Shown: positions 55,577-64,000 of the stretch, one piece after another
How positions within the stretch are numbered: the stretch's first letter is position 1
Layout: every line of letters starts with the position of its first letter
Source: Microcella pacifica
GTDB taxonomy: Bacteria; Actinomycetota; Actinomycetes; Actinomycetales; Microbacteriaceae
Reading direction: 5' to 3'
Assembly: GCF_009371975.2 (NCBI RefSeq)
Contig: NZ_VIKT02000017.1
Location: 1-64,000, forward strand
Length of the DNA: 64,000 nucleotides
Notes under the pieces: model-generated
Seen by the model: the letters and a program-made list of their open reading frames with translations, nothing else
The model's database searches: none
What the model was told of the DNA's origin: nothing
Translations under genes and position numbers: made by a program

Positions 55577-56595
55577 CAGGCCAGCTCGAGCATGGCGGTG
55601 TTGAGCCCCGAACCGACGCCGACGAGCAGCACCCGGTCACCGGTGCTCAGGCTCGCCTGCTCGCGATCGAGCGTGATGGGCACGGATGCGGGACCAATGT
55701 TGCCGAGCGTTGGAAAGGTGGTCGGCACGCGCGAACGGTCGAGCCCCACGGCCTTGATGATCGAGTCCGTGTGGATGGAGGAGACCTGGTGGGTGATGTA
55801 GCGGCTCATGCTCGACCAGTCCCAGTCGCTCGACGCTTCCTTCCACGCGGAGACGACGAGGTCGAGACCGCCCTTGAGCAGCGCCTTCGCATCGGTGAAC
55901 ATGCCATCGACGCTGCCGACGCAGAGACGGTGGAATTCGGTGGCTGCACGCGTCACGCCGCCCATGATGCGGTGACTGTCCGGGTGCTCATCGGCTCGCC
56001 CCAGCACGGCCGCCGCCGAGCCACTGCCGAGCGTGAGCGTCGCAAACTCGCTCATGAACTCGTCGCGGCCGCCATCGGTCTGCAGCAACCGCTCGATCGT
56101 GTTCACCTGAATCTCGTCGGCGTCCTCGCCGGCAACGACGATCGCGTGCCGAATCTGACCCGACTGAATCATGGTCGCGGCAAGCGACATGCCGTTGATG
56201 AAGCCGAGGCAGGCGTTGGCGACGTCGAAGTTGACGGCAGAACTCGGCAGCCCGAGGCCGTGGTGCAGCGCGACCGCGACCGAGGGCTCGAGGTTGGGGC
56301 GGCTGACCGACGTATTGATGAGCAGGCCCACGTCGCCGGGCTCGACGCCCGCCCGGGCGAGCGCCGTGGCGCCCGCGGTGATCGTTGCGGCATCGACCGT
56401 TTCGCCGGCCGCCCAATTGCGTCGCTCGTGCACCCCGGCGACGCGGCGCAGCAAACCAGGGCGAAGGTTCAAGCGCCGCAGTGACGGCTCGAGGCGGGCC
56501 TCGATCTCGTCGGATGTCGTCACCCTGCTCGGAAGCACGCTGGCGACAGAGAGCAGCGCGACATTGTCGAAGCGGGCAGTGGCATTGCCGTGCAC
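55573..56595 (-). CDS. oleA: OleA, acyl-CoA condensing thiolase-fold enzyme
   Basis: A 340-residue KAS III-like enzyme. Catalytic Cys129 is in NACLGF, His269 in RYITHQVSSIH, Asn299 in TLGNIGPAS, and a Glu in SRPNLEPSVA (E103) corresponds to the extra base OleA uses. It condenses two fatty acyl-CoAs to a 2-alkyl-3-ketoacid, the first step of long-chain olefin synthesis. GTG 56595 has GGAGG 4-8 nt upstream. It heads the oleA-oleBC-oleD operon. Confidence 0.92.
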   Translation of the reverse strand: MHGNATARFDNVALLSVASVLPSRVTTSDEIEARLEPSLRRLNLRPGLLRRVAGVHERRNWAAGETVDAATITAGATALARAGVEPGDVGLLINTSVSRPNLEPSVAVALHHGLGLPSSAVNFDVANACLGFINGMSLAATMIQSGQIRHAIVVAGEDADEIQVNTIERLLQTDGGRDEFMSEFATLTLGSGSAAAVLGRADEHPDSHRIMGGVTRAATEFHRLCVGSVDGMFTDAKALLKGGLDLVVSAWKEASSDWDWSSMSRYITHQVSSIHTDSIIKAVGLDRSRVPTTFPTLGNIGPASVPITLDREQASLSTGDRVLLVGVGSGLNTAMLELAW

Positions 56596-56703
56596 GGAAC
56601 CTCCATGGGCGGATCGAAGTACGGCCCTCTAGAGTTCTATCTCACATTTCCTCGTAGAGGATGCACCAGGGGTCCTCGCAGAGGGGCACGACGCCGCCCT
56701 CGG

Positions 56704-58551
56704 TCAGCGACCGCCGCCGCCTCCACCCCCGCCGCCTCCGCCGGAGAACCCGCCGCCGAACGAGCCGCCCGAGAAGCTGCCGCCCCCGCTGCCCGACCAC
56801 GAGGAGCTCGAGGCGGGCGCCGTGGTCGTCGCGGTCATCCCGCGCACGGCCGAGGCGAAGAGGGCGACCTCGAAGCCGCTGCGGCCCACGAACCAGTCGG
56901 GAGACTCGCCCGTGGCGGCGACGTGCAGCTCGAGCTCGCGCATCCACTGATCTTCGACGCCCCAGACGACCGCCCACGGCAGCAGCTTCTCGTACAGCTT
57001 CACGAGCTCGAGCTCGTCGCCCACGTCGATGCGCTCGGCGCCCTGGGGGCTCTGCAGCATGCGCAACCTGTCCTGCTCGGCCACCGTGAGGTAGAGCTTC
57101 ATGCCCTCGAGGTGGTCGCGTGCCTCGCGGCCCTTCTCCGTTAGCTGAAGCGGTCGCAGTGCGAGCGCGAAGGCGACGATCCCCGCCACGAACGTGACGG
57201 GGATTGCCAGCAGGGCGAAGGGACTCGCGTCGTTGAAGACCTCCACCGAGATGCCGACCGTGATGAAGGCCGCGAATCCGATCACCATCTGCGCCACGAC
57301 CGTGAGCCAACCGAATCCAATGCCACTCGGCTTTCGCTGGAAGCCCTCGGTGACGAGCGAGGCGCGCGCCTCGGTGGACAACTTCGTGAGGCGCGCTCCG
57401 AGGGCGGAATCGTAGGTGCCGTACTCGCGCAGCTCGCCGGCGTCGCGCGTGCGACCGAAGAGGGCGGTGAGCACCGCGCGGTCGAGCACGTCGGTGCGGT
57501 CGTCACTGAGGTACTGCAGCGTGTACGGGGCTGCATCTTTTTCGACGGAGTAGGCAAGGATGCGCAGATTCTTGCGTACGGCCAGCCTGACGACGGCGGC
57601 AGGAATCGCCGAGGTGGATCGCCCCAGCAGTTGCGCAGACTGGAGGATGTCGATGCCGGAAGGCTCGGTGTACTGCGGAATGATGACGCCGCGCCCTTTC
57701 GCGCCGCCTCCCGCGCGCACGCGGGACACGATCGAGGCGACAAGGGCGCCCGCGCTTGCGAGACCCAGCCCGCCCGAGACGAGGTGCATCCACCACGGCA
57801 GCGGGGGCGGGGGCGGCGGAGCTATCGGGCGCACCGGATCAGGCGTGAGGAACGTGCCCGGCTCGAAGCCGATCGCGACCGTGACCGTCTCCCCGGGTGC
57901 GAGGTCGGCGGCGCTCGCCGTGAAGGTCGTGCCGTCTTCGTCGATCATGCACTGCTCGTCCTCGCCGAACGCGCCGACATAGCACGCGGCATTGCCCGTG
58001 AGTGCTTCGGCGACGTCCGGGGCGAGGGTCACCGTCGCGCTCACCTCGCCGAACGGCTGCTGCCAGCCGGTGCCGTTGACGTCCCAGTAGAACTCGTCGG
58101 ATGCGGTGTCGTCGAAGGAGCGCACGACGTTCTGCTGCGTGTAGGAGATGACGTAGGTCTGCACGCCGCGCACGAACTCGTCGGTGCCGAGGGCGAGCTC
58201 GACGAAGTCGCCCGACGGGTACGACTCGAAGAACACCGGGTCGCCGTTCGCATCCGTGACGCCGTTGATTCTCGTGTTGAGCGGCACGCCGTCGTAGTCG
58301 TCGGGGATGGCGCGGATAATGCCGCGGTTCTGATCGAAGTCGGGGAAGCGGGCGACGATCGTCTCGACGACGTCGAGCGTGGCGGTGCCGTCGGCCTCGC
58401 GGCTGAGCGTGTAGTCGGCGTCGAAGGAGTCGAAGGTGAAGTCGCTCACGTCGCTCTTCAGCGCAGTGGCGATCGCGGCCGTCGGCGTGAGGGTGAGGGC
58501 GAACCCGGCGGCGAGCGCGAGGGTGAGGGCGAACCGTGCGGGTGTGCGCAT
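56704..58551 (-). CDS. DUF2207 membrane protein
   Basis: A 615-residue protein with a signal peptide, an N-terminal extracytoplasmic region (about 30-260) containing the DUF2207 pattern RNGVTD-like and RGIIRAIPDDYDG, a Pro-rich stretch, membrane helices (about 275-295, 415-455) and a Gly/Ser-rich C-terminal tail (GGGSFSGGSFGGGFSGGGGG). Function unknown; widespread in actinobacteria. ATG 58551 (MRTPARFALTL) is the start; the upstream extension is spurious. The tail and lack of catalytic motifs are typical for the family. Confidence 0.88.
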   Translation of the reverse strand: MRTPARFALTLALAAGFALTLTPTAAIATALKSDVSDFTFDSFDADYTLSREADGTATLDVVETIVARFPDFDQNRGIIRAIPDDYDGVPLNTRINGVTDANGDPVFFESYPSGDFVELALGTDEFVRGVQTYVISYTQQNVVRSFDDTASDEFYWDVNGTGWQQPFGEVSATVTLAPDVAEALTGNAACYVGAFGEDEQCMIDEDGTTFTASAADLAPGETVTVAIGFEPGTFLTPDPVRPIAPPPPPPLPWWMHLVSGGLGLASAGALVASIVSRVRAGGGAKGRGVIIPQYTEPSGIDILQSAQLLGRSTSAIPAAVVRLAVRKNLRILAYSVEKDAAPYTLQYLSDDRTDVLDRAVLTALFGRTRDAGELREYGTYDSALGARLTKLSTEARASLVTEGFQRKPSGIGFGWLTVVAQMVIGFAAFITVGISVEVFNDASPFALLAIPVTFVAGIVAFALALRPLQLTEKGREARDHLEGMKLYLTVAEQDRLRMLQSPQGAERIDVGDELELVKLYEKLLPWAVVWGVEDQWMRELELHVAATGESPDWFVGRSGFEVALFASAVRGMTATTTAPASSSSWSGSGGGSFSGGSFGGGFSGGGGGGGGGGGR

Positions 58552-58615
58552 GCCGGCAACACTAGCGAGCATCGCTCGAACGCTCAGGAAGGAGAGCCTC
58601 CGGCAAGATGGCCTC

Positions 58616-58978
58616 ATGAGCAACGAGCACGGCGAGCACGGAGCGGCCGACGCTCTCGCCCGCCGCCGCGCCGAGGCTGCCGCCCGAGTCGAGCAACTTC
58701 GCCACGAGCTGCGCGCTGTGCAGAGTGCGCGATCGAACAATTCGGACGACGACGAGCATGATCCTGAGGGCGCCACGATGTCGCAGGCCTGGTCGCAGGT
58801 CTCGGGCGTGCTCGACTCTGCGGTGCGCGAGCTCGACGAGCTCGACACCGCGCTCGAGCGGGTGGCGACGGGCGACTACGGAATCTGCCGGCGGTGCGGG
58901 CGGGCCATCGACCCGGCCCGACTGGATGCTCGGCCCGCGGCCGCGCTCTGCATCGACTGCGCGCGGCTCGCCGGCTGA
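58616..58978 (+). CDS. TraR/DksA family zinc-finger protein
   Basis: A 120-residue protein with a coiled-coil N-terminal half (RRRAEAAARVEQLRHELRAV; LDSAVRELDELDTALERVAT), the DksA motif GDYGICRRCGRAIDPARLDA and the second zinc pair CIDCARL, a complete four-cysteine zinc finger. DksA-like proteins bind the RNA polymerase secondary channel; short actinobacterial versions are mostly uncharacterised. ATG 58616 has AAGGAG upstream. Confidence 0.87.
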   Translation: MSNEHGEHGAADALARRRAEAAARVEQLRHELRAVQSARSNNSDDDEHDPEGATMSQAWSQVSGVLDSAVRELDELDTALERVATGDYGICRRCGRAIDPARLDARPAAALCIDCARLAG

Positions 58979-59011
58979 GCGCTGGCACTCCTGCTTTAGA
59001 GTGGATGCACC

Positions 59012-59083
59012 GCCTCTGTAGCTCAATGGAAGAGCAGTTCCGTCCTAAGGAAAGGGTTGGGGGTTCGAGTCCCTCCAGGGGCA
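59012..59083 (+). tRNA. tRNA-Arg (CCT)
   Basis: The acceptor stem is GCCTCTG paired with CAGGGGC (one G-T pair). The anticodon loop GTCCTAA yields CCT, and the T arm holds GGGTTCGAGTCCC. No CCA. The gene sits at the left border of the lower-GC region carrying the giant Rhs-like gene, a common position for integrated DNA. Confidence 0.93.
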
Positions 59084-59209
59084 CTGCTATTCCGGTCGGC
59101 TATTCCGATCGGTACTCCGCTTGCCACCTCCGCGAGTCTGCGCCCTGGCGCGTTCCTTCTCTCGTCCAGCATTGCGCGCTCGTCCGATCCTTGGGCGGAC
59201 GACCATCGA

Positions 59210-59238
59210 TTGGCTTGCGCGCCGTGTCCTCCTAAATG
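59210..59238 (+). promoter_or_regulatory. Possible promoter of the Rhs-like gene
   Basis: TTGGCT at 59210-59215 and TAAATG at 59233-59238 are 17 bp apart. The gene starts about 100 bp downstream. The surrounding 59084-59340 stretch is less GC-rich, contains TATTCCGGTCGGC and a near repeat TATTCCGATCGG just after the tRNA, and no gene that I recognise. Confidence 0.4.
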
Positions 59239-59340
59239 CTGACAGGCGATGTTCTCTCATGAACCCTAGAGTCAAGCCTGATCCACCCTCACCTCTGCGG
59301 GTAGCTCACTTCACCCCTTCTTCAGTTCAGGAGCTCCGCC

Positions 59341-62300
59341 GTGGTTGGTCGGCTGTCATGGATGCGCGTAATCGGTGTGGCGACGGGGTTCTCTCTCGTC
59401 GTCGGCCTGTCGGTCTTGCCGGGGACGGAGGCGATGGCTGCGGCCGAAGAGTCGTCGCCGTCTCCGAGCTTGCTGCTGGACCCTGACCGTCCAGCGCCTG
59501 CGCTGGAGACGCCCGATTTCGAGGTTCCCGCGACGGAGTTCCCCGAGGGGGAGTTCGATGCCGCGGCGCCGGTGGCGGCGGCGGAGCCGGTGAAGTTCGT
59601 CGGCGGGGGCGATAAGGCGGTTCCACAGCTGGATGCTGCTGACCTCGCGAGCTTGCCGGTGGTGGAGAAGGACGAGTTCTCCACGACGTACGACCGCGGG
59701 GACGGTGTGCTGGCTGAGGTGATCAGTCAGGAGCAGGTGCACATTCTCAACGATGAGGGCGAGTTCGTCGATATTGCGACGTCGGCGTCGTACGTCGATG
59801 GTCGGTGGGTGGTGGATCCGCATCCGATGTCGCCGAGTTTCGCCGGTTCGGCCTCTGACACGGACGTGGTGCGTTTCAGCATGGACGGCTACACGGTCGG
59901 CTTCACGCTCATGGGTGCCCGCAATGCGCAGATCGAGTCGCCGTGGTTCCCGTGGTTCCAGGGGCCGCGCGATGAGGTCCGCTACCCGGACGTGTTCGAG
60001 AACGTCGACCTGTCATACACAGTGTCGGGCAACTCGATCAAGGAGATCCTCGAGCTGAGCGAAGCACCGGCTGCGGGCGAGAACTCGTGGACGTGGTTCG
60101 TGACCGCGAACGCGTTGAGCATGGACACGGATGAGTCCGGCGACATTCTGTTCCTCAATCGGTATGACGAGGTCGAGTTCGTCATTCCGGCGCCGATCAT
60201 GTGGGATTCGGCCGGCATCGATGAGGTGCGCGAGCCGGCCTTGACGAACGTCGATACGACCATCACCGAAGGGGACGGCGGCTGGTACGTGACGATGTCC
60301 GCCGATGAGGCGTGGCTGAAAGACGACGACCGCGTCTATCCGGTGTTCGTCGACCCCACGGCAGAGCCGACACAGTGGAACCGTTACGCGAGCTCCTACA
60401 AGGCGTACCAGAACACCGGCGCGTCGCGCACGGACGCCATTCACGTCGGCAACTCTCGTGCCGGTGGGGACACGCTGTGGCGCACGGTGGTGCGCTACCC
60501 GCACTCGCCCAACACGACTCGTCAGGTGATTGACGCGTACGTGTCGGCGGCGTACGACGGGTACGGCACGACGTCGACGCAGAACGTGCGCGTCTATTCG
60601 GCCTCCTGCACGAGTGGCTTCAGCTGCTTGGGCACCCAGTTCGGGTCGTTCAACATCGGGTCGGGCACGGCGCAGTGGAGCACTGATCCGTTCGATGTGT
60701 GGATGGCCGATCGTCTTCGCGACGGACGCGACTACACCGACCTCGTGTTCCGCGGTTCGGAGTCAGCCGGCGCCTACACCTATAAGCAGTTGGACGCCGC
60801 CCTGGTGATCTTCTTCAAGTACTACCCGCAGCCCTCGATACCTGCGAATTCCCCGGTCGCGGGTGGTGTGAACGCTCCGCTGCGACCGACGTTCAAGGTC
60901 GAGGCAACTCACACGAGCGGCTACGACATGCAGTATGCGGTGGAAGTCATCAAGGCGGCATCTACAGGATCCGGTCCGGCATCGGGTGCGGTGTCGTTGG
61001 GTCGCACGCCATGGCAGGACTCCAAAGACGTCGTCTACACGCAGGACCTGGAGCCGAACACGCGGTACGTGTGGAAGGCGTGGGCGAAGGACGACTACGA
61101 CGGCTTCAACAACATCCCCACGCAACGCTCGACCAGTTGGGGTGGCGCGTTCACAACGCAGACGACGCCGCCACCGCAGCCGACGGAGGCTTCAGCGATT
61201 CCTGCCGGTGATGATGCGGTGGTGATTTCAACCACACCGACCTTCCACGTCGATACCGTGGACCCCACGGGCAACGAGGGTGAGATCAAGTATCAGTTCC
61301 GCATTGCGACTGGTGATGATGCCAAAGACGGCATGATCGTGGAGTCGGGGTGGATCGATGAGAACGAGTGGACGCCGCCGGCGGGCGCCTTGCAGAACGG
61401 CAACACGTACACGTGGCAGGCGATGACGCGTGACGATATCGACGAGAACATGCGCCCGGAGTGGGTAAACAGTTTCCGCGTCGATCAGCGTTTGGGCACG
61501 TCTGGTCCGTCTCCGTTTGATGCGGCGGGGCCGGCGACGGTGAACTTGGCCAACGGCAATCTGGCGTTGAACTTCTCCTCCCCGATGGTCTCCACTGTCG
61601 GCGGCAGTATGGGGTTGAACTTCACCTACAACTCCCAGTCGCCGGTGGCCTATCAGCCGGGTTTGGATGCGGAGTACTTCAACGTGGACTCGTTCACGAA
61701 CCCTCCTTCTTCGTTCCCGGCAGGGGAGCCGCAGTTGCAGCGCGTGGATTCTGCGGTGAACTTCAACTGGGGTGAGAACAGCGCCCCCGGTAGCGGTGTC
61801 ACCAAGGACTACTTCCTGGCTCGGTGGAGTGGGTTCATCTCGGTTCCGGCGACGGGGGAGTACAAATTCGGGTTCAGTCGCGACGACGGCGCCCGACTGA
61901 CCATCGACGGCAGCCTGGTGTACAACCAGTGGAATGCCGCCCACACCAAGGACTGGGCGGCCGAAAGCGTCTTCCTCGTCGGCGGCACACGGATTCCGGT
62001 ACTCATTGAGTTCGCGGAGCGTCGCGGGGCGGCGCAGATCGAGATGCTCTCCAAGTTCGTCGCCTCAGGCACGGACATTCCCACGCCGAGCTTCACCGGG
62101 GTGGCGGAGAAGAAGGTTCCGGCGAGCTGGTTCAGCCGCGACGCCTCGATCCTGCCCGGCGGGTGGGCCTCCAGCGCTCCGATCGCCGGCAATGGTGGGT
62201 TCTTCACCTCCGCGCAGGTGAACGACAACTCGATCGTGCTCACCGACGTCTCCGGCAGCGTGCACACCTTCACACGCAAGGCCGACAAGTCGTGGAAGCC

Positions 62301-64000
62301 GCCCAGTGATGCCTACGGCACCATCGCCGTGGACTCCTCCGGCAAAGTCACCTACACCGACCTGGCCGGCTACACGCACGCCTTCGCCTCCAACGGCAAC
62401 CTGACGTCCTCCTCCGGCCCGTCCGAGGTGACCCGCCCGGCTGAGCCTCAAGCGCAGTATGACGGCAACTCGCGACGGGTAACGAAGATCGTCGACCCCG
62501 TATCGAAGACCGGCACCAACGCGTGGGGTCGGGAGCTGAAGTTCTACTACGGCGGAGACTCCCAGTGCGTCTCCGGTGCGGGCGAGGGTTACGGGGATGC
62601 GCCGGAGGGGATGCTGTGCCAGATCGTCTATCCGACGCAGGGCAGTGTTGTTGCTCCAACCACTGACCTGTTCTACACGACGGTGGAGACCGGTGATGAC
62701 GAGGTGGCGTTCCTGTCCGCCATTCGCGATCCCGGCAACGAGTGGACCGTGTTCGACTACGACTCCAGCGGCAAGTTGTCATCGATCACCGACTCGACGG
62801 GCAACGACTACCTGACCTACTACGAAGCCAACGTCAACGCTGACACCTCGGCGATCGACGACCTGATCCGCACCGACATCAGCTACGACGTCGAGGGGCG
62901 TGTGAGGCAGGTGCTGCTGCCTAGCGCTGATCCCGAGCAGGCGACCCAGCGCACCGGTCGCGTATATGAGTACGATGACGCCACGAACACCACGCAGGCG
63001 TTCGCCTACGCTCCGGGTTCGGGCAACAACGTGCTGCTGTCGACGGTGACCTACGACGACATCTGGCGTGCAACCTCGACCACGTCGCCGATGGGCATCA
63101 CCTCCTCGCAGCAGTGGCACCCCTCCAAGGACATGCTGGTCGCCTCGATCGACCCGGCGGGGCGGAAGTCGACCACGGTCTACGACCGTGAAGACCGACC
63201 AGTCGCCTCCTACGGTCCAGCACCCTCGGGCTGCTTCACCGGCGCGGAGCCCAACGGCACATGTACTGATGAGCCTGTGCCGGCGTCGACGACCGGGTAC
63301 GACGAGGGGTGGCAGGGTCTGCAGGTGCAGTACTGGGATAACCGGTACCTGTCCGGTCAGCCCAAGGACTTCACCTTGGAAATACCGGCCTACGCGGCCG
63401 GCAACGGTGTCGACCTCTACTTGGAGGGCGCGGGATTCCCCACCAACCCCTCGAGGGGTGATGACTGGAGCATCCGCCTGATCGGTGAGATCGAGTTCCC
63501 GTCGGTGGGTGACTGGACGTTGACGACCTACGCCGATGACGGCACCCGCGTGTGGGTGGACGACATCCTTGTCCTGGATGACTGGAGTACGACCGGATCG
63601 ACCAAGGAGACCACCAAGGCATTCTTGCCGGTGTCGATTACCTCCTCAGATGACCGGACGCGGTCGATCCGTATCGACCACTATGAGGACAACGGCAACG
63701 CCCGCTTGAAGCTGGGATGGTCGAACGACGGTGGTAACACCATCACGGCGGTCCCCTTGACGGCCCTCAAGCCCGCCTATGGGCTTGCTACGAGCTCGAC
63801 AGTCAACGAGTCCACACCTACCGAACCAGACACGGATATCACCTCGTTGACGACCGAGACCGGCTACTCGCACCCCTGGCTGGGCGCCGCCACCGAGGTG
63901 TCGGTGGATCCGAACGGCCTGAATCTCACGACGAAGACGGCATTCGAGCCGGAGTCCGCCTCAGCAGGATGGCTGCGCCGCATCGAGAAGCGCCTGCCGA
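59341..64000 (+). CDS. Giant secreted Rhs/YD-repeat-type protein with PA14 domains (3' truncated by window)
   Basis: The frame stays open from GTG 59341 (AGGAG about 10 nt before) to the window end, over 1550 codons. An export signal ends near EAMAAAEES (residue about 36). Next comes a beta-rich region typical of Rhs-like wall proteins, with a DNRLRE-like segment near residues 345-480 (YASSYKAYQNTG), Fn3-like stretches, then a first PA14 domain near 773-910 (FSRDDGARLTIDG), RHS-type segments such as YDDIWRATSTTSPMG and YDREDRPVASYGPAPSG, and a second PA14 domain near 1325-1465 (TYADDGTRVWVDDIL). The C-terminal toxin or processing domain is outside the window. Codon and base use are visibly less GC-rich than in neighbours. 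ATG 59362 is an alternative start. Confidence 0.85.
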   Translation, partial: MVGRLSWMRVIGVATGFSLVVGLSVLPGTEAMAAAEESSPSPSLLLDPDRPAPALETPDFEVPATEFPEGEFDAAAPVAAAEPVKFVGGGDKAVPQLDAADLASLPVVEKDEFSTTYDRGDGVLAEVISQEQVHILNDEGEFVDIATSASYVDGRWVVDPHPMSPSFAGSASDTDVVRFSMDGYTVGFTLMGARNAQIESPWFPWFQGPRDEVRYPDVFENVDLSYTVSGNSIKEILELSEAPAAGENSWTWFVTANALSMDTDESGDILFLNRYDEVEFVIPAPIMWDSAGIDEVREPALTNVDTTITEGDGGWYVTMSADEAWLKDDDRVYPVFVDPTAEPTQWNRYASSYKAYQNTGASRTDAIHVGNSRAGGDTLWRTVVRYPHSPNTTRQVIDAYVSAAYDGYGTTSTQNVRVYSASCTSGFSCLGTQFGSFNIGSGTAQWSTDPFDVWMADRLRDGRDYTDLVFRGSESAGAYTYKQLDAALVIFFKYYPQPSIPANSPVAGGVNAPLRPTFKVEATHTSGYDMQYAVEVIKAASTGSGPASGAVSLGRTPWQDSKDVVYTQDLEPNTRYVWKAWAKDDYDGFNNIPTQRSTSWGGAFTTQTTPPPQPTEASAIPAGDDAVVISTTPTFHVDTVDPTGNEGEIKYQFRIATGDDAKDGMIVESGWIDENEWTPPAGALQNGNTYTWQAMTRDDIDENMRPEWVNSFRVDQRLGTSGPSPFDAAGPATVNLANGNLALNFSSPMVSTVGGSMGLNFTYNSQSPVAYQPGLDAEYFNVDSFTNPPSSFPAGEPQLQRVDSAVNFNWGENSAPGSGVTKDYFLARWSGFISVPATGEYKFGFSRDDGARLTIDGSLVYNQWNAAHTKDWAAESVFLVGGTRIPVLIEFAERRGAAQIEMLSKFVASGTDIPTPSFTGVAEKKVPASWFSRDASILPGGWASSAPIAGNGGFFTSAQVNDNSIVLTDVSGSVHTFTRKADKSWKPPSDAYGTIAVDSSGKVTYTDLAGYTHAFASNGNLTSSSGPSEVTRPAEPQAQYDGNSRRVTKIVDPVSKTGTNAWGRELKFYYGGDSQCVSGAGEGYGDAPEGMLCQIVYPTQGSVVAPTTDLFYTTVETGDDEVAFLSAIRDPGNEWTVFDYDSSGKLSSITDSTGNDYLTYYEANVNADTSAIDDLIRTDISYDVEGRVRQVLLPSADPEQATQRTGRVYEYDDATNTTQAFAYAPGSGNNVLLSTVTYDDIWRATSTTSPMGITSSQQWHPSKDMLVASIDPAGRKSTTVYDREDRPVASYGPAPSGCFTGAEPNGTCTDEPVPASTTGYDEGWQGLQVQYWDNRYLSGQPKDFTLEIPAYAAGNGVDLYLEGAGFPTNPSRGDDWSIRLIGEIEFPSVGDWTLTTYADDGTRVWVDDILVLDDWSTTGSTKETTKAFLPVSITSSDDRTRSIRIDHYEDNGNARLKLGWSNDGGNTITAVPLTALKPAYGLATSSTVNESTPTEPDTDITSLTTETGYSHPWLGAATEVSVDPNGLNLTTKTAFEPESASAGWLRRIEKRLP

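Noticed and set aside
56642-56703. Short Cys-containing peptide frame ending VPLCEDPWCILYEEM after the DUF2207 stop
   Set aside because: It has only about 15 codons from the nearest GTG and no separate ribosome binding site; it looks like chance read-through sequence, though it resembles a modified peptide superficially.
59087-59275. 62-residue minus-strand frame after tRNA-Arg
   Set aside because: No recognisable domain, composition like a shadow frame, no ribosome binding site.

Overview
The window is GC-rich, densely coded DNA with many 1-4 nt start/stop overlaps and GTG starts. The gene content is that of a high-GC actinobacterium: tad pilus genes beside a 6C RNA, acsA and topA; XPB helicase with its partner; cspB-like, DUF3027, DUF2530 and serC; WXG100; DtxR; CIRCE-controlled groEL; PASTA-tailed PBP. 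The style fits Micrococcales, probably Microbacteriaceae. That placement is inferred from gene content and order, not from a marker phylogeny.

Layout. 1-325: the edge of a probable insertion sequence, the 3' stump of an ABC-F ATPase gene and a nested inverted repeat. 326-2606: 5-oxoprolinase operon pxpABC, divergent from a radical SAM gene preceded by a perfect LexA-type SOS box. 3.9-7.6 kb: a translationally coupled unit of membrane histidine kinase, a kinase-like membrane protein lacking catalytic motifs, LuxR-type regulator and thymidine kinase. 7.8-14 kb: tRNA-Pro, metallophosphoesterase, bifunctional PBP, a tiny DUF4177 gene, RidA, acetyl-CoA synthetase. 14.2-17.4 kb: 6C RNA then a tad-like pilus operon. 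17.5-23.6 kb: topA, tmk, holB and a secreted TAP-like hydrolase, then tRNA-Thr with a second partial copy of its 3' end.

23.9-37.3 kb: transport and repair genes, then a haem/iron group: HtaA protein, haem-binding lipoprotein, haem oxygenase and DUF2470 protein. DtxR-type boxes precede the lipoprotein and the haem oxygenase, and a dtxR/ideR-family gene lies at 45.8 kb, so regulator and targets share the window. Between them are cold-shock protein, DUF3048 lipoprotein, groEL with two CIRCE operators, WXG100 protein and an OmpR-type two-component system. 37.4-46.5 kb: XPB pair, cold-shock/DUF3027, a nuclease-like gene bracketed by two copies of one palindromic repeat, DUF2530, serC, dtxR.

46.5-58.6 kb: NlpC/P60 hydrolase, a short leader ORF ending in a terminator hairpin, HNH nuclease, hydrolase, HEAT protein, an ECF42-like sigma factor with its YCII/DGPF partner and a matching promoter, then oleA-oleBC-oleD (long-chain olefin synthesis; oleB and oleC fused), DUF2207 and DksA/TraR proteins. 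59.0-64.0 kb: tRNA-Arg followed by a visibly less GC-rich giant secreted Rhs-like gene with two PA14 domains, which runs off the window; its C-terminal end, where a toxin would sit, is not visible.
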